Assembly (NCBI GenBank): GCA_965205045.1
Contig: OZ242031.1
Location: 248,001 to 312,000, forward strand
DNA from: UBA6522 sp965205045
Lineage (GTDB): Bacteria; Pseudomonadota; Gammaproteobacteria; Steroidobacterales; Rariloculaceae
Direction: 5' to 3'
DNA length: 64,000 bases
Shown: positions 8,764 to 17,132 of the stretch, in pieces
Position numbering within the stretch: the stretch's first letter is position 1
Layout of the letters: every line of letters begins with the position of its first letter
Made by a program: the position numbers and the translations under genes
The notes under the pieces: model-generated
Databases searched by the model: none
Seen by the model: only the letters and a program-made list of their open reading frames with translations
What the model was told of the DNA's origin: nothing

Positions 8764-11556
8764 TCAATCCAGGTCGCGGCGCTGCCAGGTTTCGCCGTCG
8801 CGGAACAATTCGTAGCTGGGCCAGTAGTGGTTGTCCAGCTTCAGCGTGATCACCTCGGAGACGTTGTTCCAGGTGACCGTGTTGATCCGTACCGATTCGC
8901 GGTCTTCGCGCCCGGACACCGCATCCAGGAATTCGTCGAGGTCCGGCGTCGGCTGGCCGTCGACGCCGACGATGCGGCGGCCGGCGAACAATCCCGACCG
9001 GCTGGCCGGCGAACCGAAGCTGAAGTACGACACGTACACGCCTTCGGCCTCGATGCCGCGCTGCACCGCGATGGCCCGGTGCGGCGCCTGCAGCAGCGCG
9101 CCGGCCCAGAGCACGACGCGGTCGATTCCCGTGCCCTCCAGCGCCACCGTGGGGATGAGCGCGCTCGGTTCTTCGCCGTCGCGGTAAATGGTGATGTCGA
9201 CTTCGGGGCTCTGGGAGGCGTGTTCCGCCTCGAGAAAGGTGTTGGCGACTTCGCCGTTGATGCTCAGCAGGATATCGCCCGACTGGAAGAACTCCGCGGC
9301 GGGCGACCCGGCCGCCACCGACGAGACCGCCAGCACCTGGCGGCGCAGCGGATGATGCTGTTCGTAGCGCCGCACCCAGTTCTCCGGCAGTCCGAAATTG
9401 CGCGCCGAGGCCAGCGGCACCAGGTCCCACTCCACTTCGAGCGAGCGAAGCGGTTCGCCGGCCTTCATGCTCTCCACCATGTCCACCACGAGGCTCGCGG
9501 GAACGCCCATGTTGAACTGCGTCAGGTCGCGGCCCTGCTGGAAGGCGAAACTCGCCCACAGCGCCTGCACCGTGCCGTCCGAATCGATGATCACGCCGTC
9601 GAATTCGTCGGGGCCGTTGACCAGCGTGATGGCCTCAAGGTTCGACTCGCGGAACCGCAGGGTCCGCGACAGCGGCAGTTCCGCCGGTACCAGCGCGCGC
9701 ACCTCGCTGGGCTGGGACAACAGGGAATGGTCCGCCCGGAGCCCGACGACCTCGACTTCCTGCCCGGGACTCACCGGGTCAACGGAGAACTTCGCCGCCT
9801 GCACCGGCGTATCCCCGATCAGCGCCGGGTCGTAGGCCACCACCGCCAGGTTGTGCAGCGGATGGATGTACTCCACCTCCCCGGGCACTTCCAGCGAACC
9901 GGCGAAGGTGATCCGCACGTCCCCCAGCGCCACCGGCACCGTGTTGCGGTCCACCACCACCCAGCCGAGTTCGGCGTCCGCGATCACGCCGGTGCCGTAG
10001 TAGTGGCGGTCGTTGACGCCGGATACGGTGTAGGGCATGTCGAAGTTGATCAGCACCAGGGACGGTGTGATCGCCTGCACGTGGGGATCGCCGCGCAGCG
10101 GGAACGTGGTGTTGCCCGGCGTCGCCCGGGCGGGCGGCGGCGCCTCGGCCAGGTCTTCGCACGGCCAGAATCCCAGCACGTCGTCGCGCTTGCAGCGCCG
10201 CGCCGGGAACCAGTTGCGATGGTTGATCACGGCGCGTTGCCGCTCCGCCCTGGGATCGTCGAACTGGACGAACCGCACGACGGCGCGCCGGCCCATGGGA
10301 AGCTGTTCGACCGTGTCCTGGAAGTCGTCCAGGTCCTCCATGGGCACGCCGTCGAGGCTGGTGATGAGGCTGCCCCGGGGGATGGCCGCGGTGCCGAAGA
10401 CGTAACCCGGATTGGCCACGTAGACCCCGGACACCGGCCGGTTGAAGTGGCGCGCCTGCTGATACGACAGGTTATGGAACACGCCCTCCGCGTACTCCAC
10501 GTATTCGTCCGAGGTGATGGCATGCAGGTCGTCCACCATGAGTTCCCGGCGAATCGCCTCGCCGCCGCGCTCGACCTCGATCTCCACCGTCCGGCCGACA
10601 TTCTCGTCCAGCGCCGCGGCCAGCGGCACGAATTCGGACACGAGTTCGCCATCGACGCGCAGCAGGATGTCGCCGGGCTCGAGGAAGTTGCCGTTGCCGG
10701 GGATCACGTGCTCCACCACCAGCAGCCCGGTCTGATCCGGAAACGCCGCCCGCGTCATGGCCTCGGTTTCCTCCGGCAACCCGAGGCGCCGAAGCTCCGC
10801 GTAGGGCTTGTGCACGAATTCGCTCTGCAGGGTGCCCCGCGGCACGGCCTTGCCGCCCTGTATCAGGCTGAAGGCGCGGCTCACGCGGTCCAGCGGCAGA
10901 AAGAAGCTCGACGCCGCCTGCGAATTGCCGCCCGCGTTCAGCGCCACCACGCGGCCCTCGATGTCGATCACCGGCGACCCCGACGAACCGCCCGAGGTAC
11001 CCGACGCCGCCTGCAGGTAAAACGTATTGAAGTCGTTGTAGTTGCCGCGCCCGTAGTTCGGCGCCTGGCGGTCCAGCCGGGCGATGGTCCCGGCCAGAAT
11101 CGAAAGCTGCTCCCCGGCATCGTTGCCGACCACGCGGATCTCGCGCCCGATCTGCGCCGCCTCCGGCACCAGCGGCAGTTCCGCAGGCTCGATGAACCGC
11201 AGCGCCGAGGGATCGTAGCGGAAGAACCCGAAATCATGCACCGGATCCCGATACACCGGCTGCAGGTCCACTTCCTCCTGGTTCAGGAAGATCGCCTGCG
11301 CCACCACCGGCCCCGGCGTCACCACGTGCCGATTCGTCAGGATCAGCCCGCTCTCGGCATCCACCACGAACCCCGTGGCCTGACTCGACTGATTCCGCTC
11401 CGTATCGAACGCCCGCGTACTGTCCACATGAATGGACACCACAGCCGTCGAAATCTCTTCCAGGGTCGCGTTCCAGCTGCGGTCCTGGGCCAATGTTCCG
11501 GTGGTGGCCAGGGCAGCCAGCATCGCCAGCAAGGCAAGTCCGTTGGTCATTTTCAT
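8764..11556 (-). CDS. Double-HtrA serine protease with PDZ domains
   Basis: 930 residues from the ATG at 11556, which gives a signal peptide (cut near GTLAQD); the longer frame adds only non-signal residues. A trypsin-like domain carries the full triad: His in LTNRHVV (about 76), Asp in VHDFGFFRYD (about 107) and Ser in GTSGGSSGSPV (about 190). PDZ-like segments follow. A second protease-like domain (from about residue 510) has lost the His (VVDRNTV) and Ser (GPDEFDGV) sites, and another PDZ follows it. The layout, one active and one dead HtrA unit with several PDZ domains, resembles eukaryotic Nma111/Ynm3 more than DegP. Likely a periplasmic quality-control or processing protease. Confidence 0.85.
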   Translation of the reverse strand: MKMTNGLALLAMLAALATTGTLAQDRSWNATLEEISTAVVSIHVDSTRAFDTERNQSSQATGFVVDAESGLILTNRHVVTPGPVVAQAIFLNQEEVDLQPVYRDPVHDFGFFRYDPSALRFIEPAELPLVPEAAQIGREIRVVGNDAGEQLSILAGTIARLDRQAPNYGRGNYNDFNTFYLQAASGTSGGSSGSPVIDIEGRVVALNAGGNSQAASSFFLPLDRVSRAFSLIQGGKAVPRGTLQSEFVHKPYAELRRLGLPEETEAMTRAAFPDQTGLLVVEHVIPGNGNFLEPGDILLRVDGELVSEFVPLAAALDENVGRTVEIEVERGGEAIRRELMVDDLHAITSDEYVEYAEGVFHNLSYQQARHFNRPVSGVYVANPGYVFGTAAIPRGSLITSLDGVPMEDLDDFQDTVEQLPMGRRAVVRFVQFDDPRAERQRAVINHRNWFPARRCKRDDVLGFWPCEDLAEAPPPARATPGNTTFPLRGDPHVQAITPSLVLINFDMPYTVSGVNDRHYYGTGVIADAELGWVVVDRNTVPVALGDVRITFAGSLEVPGEVEYIHPLHNLAVVAYDPALIGDTPVQAAKFSVDPVSPGQEVEVVGLRADHSLLSQPSEVRALVPAELPLSRTLRFRESNLEAITLVNGPDEFDGVIIDSDGTVQALWASFAFQQGRDLTQFNMGVPASLVVDMVESMKAGEPLRSLEVEWDLVPLASARNFGLPENWVRRYEQHHPLRRQVLAVSSVAAGSPAAEFFQSGDILLSINGEVANTFLEAEHASQSPEVDITIYRDGEEPSALIPTVALEGTGIDRVVLWAGALLQAPHRAIAVQRGIEAEGVYVSYFSFGSPASRSGLFAGRRIVGVDGQPTPDLDEFLDAVSGREDRESVRINTVTWNNVSEVITLKLDNHYWPSYELFRDGETWQRRDLD

Positions 11557-11642
11557 GGCGCCGATTGTAACCTGTTTTTTCCCACACCAATCTCCAAAAG
11601 CGCGCGGCGCCACGGATGGCGCATACCCACGAGCCCTGACCA

Positions 11643-11780
11643 GCGCGGGCGTGCACGCATGGCGCCCTTACGCGTCGTGTGCTCGGCGCGGGGCCATGGA
11701 CGGCCAGGAGCGCCGATTTGAGCCCGCCATGGATGGCGGGCGAAATTAAGCGTAAGGGCGCCATGCGTGCACGCCCGCGC
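11643..11780. repeat. REP-like element A with a perfect 31-bp inverted repeat
   Basis: The arms 11643-11673 and 11750-11780 are perfect inverted copies (31 of 31). Between them, 11722-11741 forms a 9-bp stem with a 2-base loop built on GCCCGCCAT. The left half aligns with the copies at 16.7 and 62.9 kb; the inner stem and its CGATTTGAG / CGAAATTAAGC flanks recur at 20.95 kb. It lies between the ends of the protease promoter region and gcvPB and may also terminate the gcv transcript. Confidence 0.85.
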
Positions 11781-11792
11781 CCACCGCAAACG

Positions 11793-13250
11793 TCAACCCT
11801 GTGGCCGATACCGCAGATCCGGCTTCCGCGCCGCCCGTACCTCGTCCAGCCGCCGCACCGGCAACGTCACCGGCGCCTGCCCGCTCTTCTCCGGATCCAC
11901 CTGCGCCTCCGCCAGAATCTCCCCCATCGCACCCACAAACCGGTCCAGCGTCTCCTTGCTCTCCGTCTCCGTCGGCTCGATCAGCAGGCATTCCGGCACC
12001 AGCAGCGGAAAATACGTCGTCGGCGCATGAACCCCCCGGTCCAGCAACGCCTTCGCCAGGTTGATCGCCGTCAACCCGTGCTCCCGCGCCTGCCGCTTGA
12101 GCGTGACGATGAATTCATGCCCCGCCAGCCGCTCCGGAAACGCCAGATCGAAGCCCGCCGCCGCCAGTCGCGCCATGACGTAGTTGGCGTTCAGCACCGC
12201 GTAGTCCGCCACCCGCTCCATTCCCCGCCGCCCCAGCATCCGCATATAGATGTAGGCCCGCAGCAATACCCCCGCATTCCCCATGAAGGCCGACAGCCGC
12301 CCGATGCTCTTCGGGTGATCGGCCGCGTCCACCCAGCGGTAGCCGTCCGGCCCGACGCCCACGAAGGGCGTCGGCAGGAAGGGCGCAAGCCGCGCGCCCA
12401 CGCCCACCGCCCCCGAACCCGGCCCGCCGCCGCCGTGGGGCGTGGAGAAGGTCTTGTGCAGGTTGATGTGGATCACGTCGAATCCCATGTCGCCGGGCAG
12501 CACCTTGCCCAGGATCGCGTTCAGGTTGGCGCCGTCGTAGTAGAGCAGCCCGCCGGCCCCGTGAATGATCTCGCGCACCTCCCGGATCCGCCGCTCGAAC
12601 AGGCCGAGGGTCGACGGATTGGTGAGCATGATGCCCGCCGTGCGGGGACCGGCCAGTTTTCGCAGGGCATCGATGTCCAGGTCGCCATCGTCCGCCGTGG
12701 GCAGTTCCCGGACCGTGTAGCCGCACTTCACGGCGGTGGCCGGATTGGTGCCGTGGGCGGCGTCGGGGACCAGGATCTCCGCGCGTTCGGTGTCGCCGCG
12801 GTCCAGGTGGTAGGCGCGAATCATCGCCACCCCGGACAGTTCCCCCTGGGCGCCGGCCATGGGCGTGAGCGAGAACGCCTGCATGCCCGTGACCCGGCAG
12901 AGCATCTGCTGAAGCTCGTACATGCAGGCGAGAAACCCCTGCGAGACATCCTCCGGCGCCAGCGGATGCCGATCCAGGAAGCCCGGCAGCATGGCGTAGG
13001 TATTGCAGCCCCTGGGGTTGTACTTCATGGTGCACGAGCCCAGCGGGTAGAACTGCGTGTCGATGGAAAAGTTCTGCTGGGACAGCCGCGTGTAGTGGCG
13101 CACCGCATCCAGTTCGGAGACTTCCGGCAACCGCGGACGGGTTTCGCGAAGCAATTCGGGCGGCAGATCCACCGCGGCTTCGGCGTCCGGAACCTGCGCG
13201 CCCGCCAGGCGCCCCGGATGCCCCAGTTCGAATACCAGCGGCTCGCTCAT
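11793..13250 (-). CDS. gcvPB: Glycine dehydrogenase (decarboxylating) subunit 2
   Basis: 485 residues, the C-terminal half of the split P-protein. With GcvPA it decarboxylates glycine through PLP and passes the aminomethyl group to lipoyl-GcvH. The PLP lysine lies in HINLHKTFSTPHGGGGPG (about residue 267), followed by the Gly-rich loop diagnostic for the family; DAAHGTNPA and YYDGANLNA are also conserved. The ATG at 13250 overlaps the stop of gcvPA by four bases. The open frame continues upstream in a nonsense frame of gcvPA, so only this start is sensible. It is the last gene of the riboswitch-controlled operon. Confidence 0.95.
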   Translation of the reverse strand: MSEPLVFELGHPGRLAGAQVPDAEAAVDLPPELLRETRPRLPEVSELDAVRHYTRLSQQNFSIDTQFYPLGSCTMKYNPRGCNTYAMLPGFLDRHPLAPEDVSQGFLACMYELQQMLCRVTGMQAFSLTPMAGAQGELSGVAMIRAYHLDRGDTERAEILVPDAAHGTNPATAVKCGYTVRELPTADDGDLDIDALRKLAGPRTAGIMLTNPSTLGLFERRIREVREIIHGAGGLLYYDGANLNAILGKVLPGDMGFDVIHINLHKTFSTPHGGGGPGSGAVGVGARLAPFLPTPFVGVGPDGYRWVDAADHPKSIGRLSAFMGNAGVLLRAYIYMRMLGRRGMERVADYAVLNANYVMARLAAAGFDLAFPERLAGHEFIVTLKRQAREHGLTAINLAKALLDRGVHAPTTYFPLLVPECLLIEPTETESKETLDRFVGAMGEILAEAQVDPEKSGQAPVTLPVRRLDEVRAARKPDLRYRPQG

Positions 13251-14623
13251 GCTCCGTCTCCGGTCGCGCCGATGGCGCTGCGAAGCGCCTCGAGGTAGTC
13301 GTGGATGTCCTGCGCGGTCTTGGTCTCGGTGGCGCAGACCAGCAGCGCCTCGCCCAGTTCCGGGTACCACTCGCCGAGATCGACGCCGCCGAGGATGCCC
13401 TGCGCCCTGAGCCGCCGCAGCACCTCCTGCGCCGGCGCCGGCAGCCGCAGCGCCACTTCGTGGAAGCGGGGCGAGGCGAACGCCGCCGACACGCCGCCGA
13501 TGGACTGCGCGCCCGCCGCCAGCGCCGCCGTGCGGGCGTGGCAGAGCGCGGCCACGCGCCGCAGGCCCACCGGCCCGATCAGGCTCATGTAGATGGTGGC
13601 GGCGGTGACCATCAGGCCCTGGTTGGTGCAGATGTTGGAGGTGGCGCGGGAACGGCGGATGTGCTGTTCGCGGGCCTGCAGCGTGAGCGTGAAGCCGGGC
13701 TTGCCGTCCACGTCCACGGTGCGGCCCACCAGCCGGCCCGGCAGTTGGCGCACCAGCGCCTGGCGGCAGGTGAGGAAGCCGAAGTACGGCCCGCCGGAAC
13801 TCAGCGGCACGCCCAGCGACTGCCCCTCGCCGCAGGCGATGGCAGCCCCTTCCCGGCCCCATTCGCCGGGAGGCCTGAGCAGCCCCAGTGCCATGGGATT
13901 GACCGCGGCGACGGCCAGCGCGCCGTTGTCGGCGGCCCAGTCGGTCATCGCGTCCACCGGTTCCAGGACGCCGAAGACATTGGGCTGGGAAATCACCACC
14001 GCCGCGATGTCCTCGCCGGCGCGATCGGCCAGAGCGCCGGTATCGGTTTGTCCGCCGGCCGGATCGTAAGGCAGGTCGACGAGTTCGATCCCCTGGGTGG
14101 AGGTGATGGTCGCAAGCACCGCCCGGTAGTGGGGATGCAGGGCGCGGGGCACCAGCACGCGCCTGGACCCGGACCTGCGATTGCACCGCACCGCCATGAG
14201 CACCGCCTCGGCCAGCGCGGACGCGCCGTCGTAGTGCGACGCGTTGGAGACATCGAGCCCCGTCAGGCTCGCCATCATGGTCTGGTACTCGTAGATGACC
14301 TGCAGCGTGCCCTGGCTCGCCTCGGCCTGGTAGGGCGTGTAGGCGCTGTAGAACTCGCCGCGGGTGGTCAGCTCCCAGACCGCCGCCGGGATGTGGTGTT
14401 CGTAGGCGCCGGCGCCGAGGAAGTTGAGCGCCATTTCGTCGCGGGCGGCGCGGCGGCGCATGAGGCGTCCGGCTTCGGATTCGCCGATCGCCCCGGGGAT
14501 GCTCTCCAGCGACTGAAGTTTCAGGTCGGCGGGGATTTCCGCGAACAGGTCGTCGATCTCGCCGACGCCGATGGCCTTGAGCATGGCATCGGTATCGGCC
14601 TGCGTGTGCGGTATGAACGGCAT
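13247..14623 (-). CDS. gcvPA: Glycine dehydrogenase (decarboxylating) subunit 1
   Basis: 458 residues, the N-terminal half of the split P-protein, beginning MPFIPHTQAD as is usual for GcvPA. Family motifs include FLGAGAYEHHIPAAV and FYSAYTPYQAEASQG. It acts with GcvPB in a heterotetramer, in contrast to the single-chain P-protein of enterics. It lies three bases after gcvH and overlaps gcvPB by four bases, so the three should be translated in register. No defect seen. Confidence 0.95.
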   Translation of the reverse strand: MPFIPHTQADTDAMLKAIGVGEIDDLFAEIPADLKLQSLESIPGAIGESEAGRLMRRRAARDEMALNFLGAGAYEHHIPAAVWELTTRGEFYSAYTPYQAEASQGTLQVIYEYQTMMASLTGLDVSNASHYDGASALAEAVLMAVRCNRRSGSRRVLVPRALHPHYRAVLATITSTQGIELVDLPYDPAGGQTDTGALADRAGEDIAAVVISQPNVFGVLEPVDAMTDWAADNGALAVAAVNPMALGLLRPPGEWGREGAAIACGEGQSLGVPLSSGGPYFGFLTCRQALVRQLPGRLVGRTVDVDGKPGFTLTLQAREQHIRRSRATSNICTNQGLMVTAATIYMSLIGPVGLRRVAALCHARTAALAAGAQSIGGVSAAFASPRFHEVALRLPAPAQEVLRRLRAQGILGGVDLGEWYPELGEALLVCATETKTAQDIHDYLEALRSAIGATGDGA

Positions 14624-14626
14624 GTC

Positions 14627-15022
14627 CTAGTCGTCCATTTCCGCCAGGACCCGCCCGTAGGCGTCCGCGTCGAGCAATTCCTCCAGTTCCATCGGCGAGG
14701 ACGGCGTCAGGCGGAACAGCCAGCCCTCGCCGTAGGGATCCTCGTTCACCCGTTCGGGGGCATCGTCCAGCGCGACGTTGACTTCGGCGACGTTGCCGGA
14801 TATCGGGGAATAGACGTCCGAGGCGGCCTTCACCGACTCCACCACGGCGCAGACGTCGCCCGAAGCCACATCCCTGCGCATTTTGGGCAACTCCACGAAG
14901 ACCAGGTCCCCGAGCGCCTCCTGGGCGTGATCGGTGATGCCCACGATGGCGGCGCCGTCGTCGGTTTCGGCGATCCACTCGTGGTCCTTCGTGTATTTCA
15001 GGTTTTCCGGAATGTCGCTCAT
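14627..15022 (-). CDS. gcvH: Glycine cleavage system H protein
   Basis: 131 residues. The lipoyl lysine sits in VESVKAASDVYSPI, and the N-terminal KYTKDHEWI is typical. The ATG at 15022 is preceded by GAGGAG at good spacing; a TTG two codons upstream is the only longer option. The lipoylated H protein shuttles the aminomethyl group between the P, T and L proteins. The L protein (Lpd) is not in the window. It sits between gcvT (12 bp away) and gcvPA (3 bp away). Confidence 0.95.
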   Translation of the reverse strand: MSDIPENLKYTKDHEWIAETDDGAAIVGITDHAQEALGDLVFVELPKMRRDVASGDVCAVVESVKAASDVYSPISGNVAEVNVALDDAPERVNEDPYGEGWLFRLTPSSPMELEELLDADAYGRVLAEMDD

Positions 15023-15034
15023 GGCCAATGCTCC

Positions 15035-16249
15035 TCAGTCAGCCGGTTCCAGGTCCACCAGGATCGAGCCGTTGCGCGCGAACGGTGGTTTGACAATGCG
15101 GACGGGCAGCTTGCGCCCGCGAATGAAGACGTGGCAGGGATGCGCGGCGCCGGCCGGCACCCGCGCCAGCGCGATGGCCCGGCCCAGGGTGGGCGAGAAC
15201 GTGCCGCTGGTGACCACGCCCTCGCCGGCCGGCGACGCCACCGCGTAGCCTGACCGGAGCACGCCGCGGCCTTCGAGAATCAGGCCCGTCTGCACCTGGG
15301 TTGCGCCTGCGCCCAGGCGCTCTTCCAGCGCCTGGCGGCCGGTAAACGCGCGATCGCCGCCCAGGTCCACGGTCCACCCGAGCCCGCATTCCAGCGGTGT
15401 GACCGACTCGTCCATGTCCTGCCCGTAGAGGTTCATGCCGGCCTCCAGCCGCAGGGTGTCCCGCGCGCCCAGGCCGCAGGGCTTGACGCCGCGTGCCGCC
15501 AGTTCGCCCCAGAGCCCCGCCGCCTGATTGGCCGGGAGCATGATCTCCAGGCCGTCCTCGCCGGTGTAGCCGGTCCTGGCCAGCAACCACCCGTTTGCGC
15601 GCGCGGCGGTGAACGGAGCCAGCACGGAAATGCCGGTGGAGATGCCGGTGGCGTTGGTGGCAGTGGCGGCGGCTTCGGTCGCTTCGGTAGCTCCGGTGGC
15701 GGCCGCTTCGGCGCCGGCCGCGCCGGAAACCAGGGGCGCCACCGCCCGGCGTGCCTCCGGGCCCTGCACCGCGATCATGGCCAGGTCGTCCCGCGCGGCG
15801 ATATCCACCTCGTAACCGGCCGCCCGATCGTCGAGCCAGCGCAGGTCCTTGTCGCGGGTGCCGGCGTTGACGACCAGCCGGTAGCGGTCGTCGGCGAACC
15901 GGTAGACGATCAGGTCGTCCAGAATCCCGCCGCGCCCGTCGAGCATGCAGCTATAGAGCGCCGCGCAGCCGGCACCGTCACCGGCTCCGGCGTCAACACC
16001 GCCGCCGCGGTCCAGCTTGCCCACGTCGTTGGCCAGGAGCCGCCGCAGGTACGCCCTCGCGCCCGGACCCGCGGCATCCACGATGGTCATGTGCGAAACA
16101 TCGAACATGCCGGCTGCGCGGCGCACGGCGTGATGCTCGCCGATCTGGCTGCCGTAGGCCACCGGCATGTGCCAGCCGGCGAACGGCGCCATGCGGGCGC
16201 CCGCGTCCAGGTGTGCGGCGTGCAGTGGTGTGCGTTTCAGTTCGCTCAT
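15035..16249 (-). CDS. gcvT: Aminomethyltransferase, glycine cleavage T protein
   Basis: 404 residues. Starts at ATG 16249 (MSELKRTPLHAAH); the frame reaches further upstream into the riboswitch without sense. Conserved GcvT features are present: FAGWHMPVAYGS, GMFDVSHM, RTGYTGEDGLEI and the C-terminal RNGSILVDLE. It transfers the methylene group from aminomethyl-GcvH to tetrahydrofolate. The protein is longer than the usual ~365 residues because of an Ala/Thr/Glu-rich insertion near residues 190-215 and a shorter Gly/Ala insertion near residue 85. First gene of the operon. Confidence 0.94.
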   Translation of the reverse strand: MSELKRTPLHAAHLDAGARMAPFAGWHMPVAYGSQIGEHHAVRRAAGMFDVSHMTIVDAAGPGARAYLRRLLANDVGKLDRGGGVDAGAGDGAGCAALYSCMLDGRGGILDDLIVYRFADDRYRLVVNAGTRDKDLRWLDDRAAGYEVDIAARDDLAMIAVQGPEARRAVAPLVSGAAGAEAAATGATEATEAAATATNATGISTGISVLAPFTAARANGWLLARTGYTGEDGLEIMLPANQAAGLWGELAARGVKPCGLGARDTLRLEAGMNLYGQDMDESVTPLECGLGWTVDLGGDRAFTGRQALEERLGAGATQVQTGLILEGRGVLRSGYAVASPAGEGVVTSGTFSPTLGRAIALARVPAGAAHPCHVFIRGRKLPVRIVKPPFARNGSILVDLEPAD

Positions 16250-16316
16250 CGCTCTCCGGCCATACGGCGGGGCGGTCACCCGCCTCCGATCAACACCGTC
16301 CGGCCGCTTTCCGGAC

Positions 16317-16378
16317 ACAAAAAAACGGCGGAATCGAGCGCCGCACAGGGTTCGCCTGTGCCGGCTCGATCCGCCGCT
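16317..16378 (-). terminator. Rho-independent terminator, riboswitch expression platform
   Basis: On the minus strand a long stem (arms GCGGCGGATCGAGC and GCTCGATTCCGCCG, with an inner CACAGG/CCTGTG stem) is followed directly by seven U (16319-16325). It lies between the glycine aptamers and gcvT, exactly where an on/off expression platform is expected. Glycine binding would be expected to prevent this hairpin and switch the operon on. Confidence 0.85.
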
Positions 16379-16570
16379 TCTCTGTCCTGGTACCTGAGAG
16401 ATAAGGCGCCTGTTGCCAGCGCCGCTCACCTTCGGTGGGCCCCGCAGGGCCGCTCTCCAGAGCCAATCCGAACCCGCCGTCCCTTTGCCTGAGCGTTTCC
16501 AAGCGGAGGTTGCGCCTTCGGCGCTTCGCTCCCCGTGCCCTTCAGAGGCATTCCGAGGCGAAGTCTCTCC
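16376..16570 (-). promoter_or_regulatory. Tandem glycine riboswitch
   Basis: On the minus strand the 5' part starts with GGAGAGACT near 16570 and ends with CTCAGGCAAAGGGAC. The second aptamer starts with CTCTGGAGAG, contains CACCGAAGG, and ends with TCTCAGGTACCAGGACAGAG near 16376. These are the hallmark strings of the two glycine aptamers, which occur in tandem with a short linker. The position directly upstream of gcvT and a terminator confirms the role: glycine-induced expression of gcvT-H-PA-PB. Confidence 0.95.
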
Positions 16571-16698
16571 GACCGATTCGACCGATTGGTACCCTCATTT
16601 TACCCCATATCCTCCCCCCATACCCGCCTTTCGGACACCCGCCAGCACCGGAATGGCACCCCCAGAACCAGCCTGTCCGCAATCACCAACGACGTCGC

Positions 16699-16790
16699 CG
16701 CGGGTGTGTGCGGACAGCCCTTTCGAGCGTCGTGGGGTGACGAGCGGGCCAGGGATGGCCATTAGCGAGGAACCCGCATGTGCGAGCGCG
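16699..16790. repeat. REP-like element B
   Basis: Begins GCGGGTGTGTGCGGACAGCC, followed by CTTTCGAGCGTCGTG and a GCGGGCCAGGGATGGCC stem, then TTAGCGAGGAACCC. The first 27 bases match element C (opposite orientation) exactly, and the middle matches elements A and E. It lies in the intergenic region upstream of the glycine riboswitch. The rest of 16573-17132 holds no gene that I can support; it should contain the gcv promoter and the promoter of the DUF262 operon. Confidence 0.75.
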
Positions 16791-17132
16791 GAATCGGTCG
16801 GTGGTTCGGCGAGGGCTCACGAAGTCCTCTTTGTTCGCTTCAATCGACCGTCGTTTGACTGGATATCCAATCAGTAGCCGCATCGTCAAGCCGCCTGAAG
16901 GCTCCGTATCCGCTTGACACTCAACGCCAGGCAGACCAGAGCTCACTCACCCTGGACCTTGTTCAGCCCACGCAAGCTGAACCGGCGGAACCTATGCTCG
17001 ACTTGGTAACCGTCGGCATAAGCAATCGAGTAGAATTCGGTTTACAGTAACCGCGGTCGTGCCCAACGTCGTTGGGTGAGTTAGTGTGCTGACAAGGCAT
17101 TAGGGTGCTGCCCATGCGGTATCCCGACTAAC

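Noticed and set aside
8701..11721. A 1006-residue open frame antisense to the HtrA-like protease
   Set aside because: His/Arg/Gln-rich shadow; the minus strand carries the catalytic motifs.
11793..14978. One continuous minus-strand frame of 1061 residues through gcvPB and beyond
   Set aside because: Only the part from 13250 on is gcvPB; the upstream part is a nonsense frame of gcvPA, which has its own clear gene at 13247-14623.
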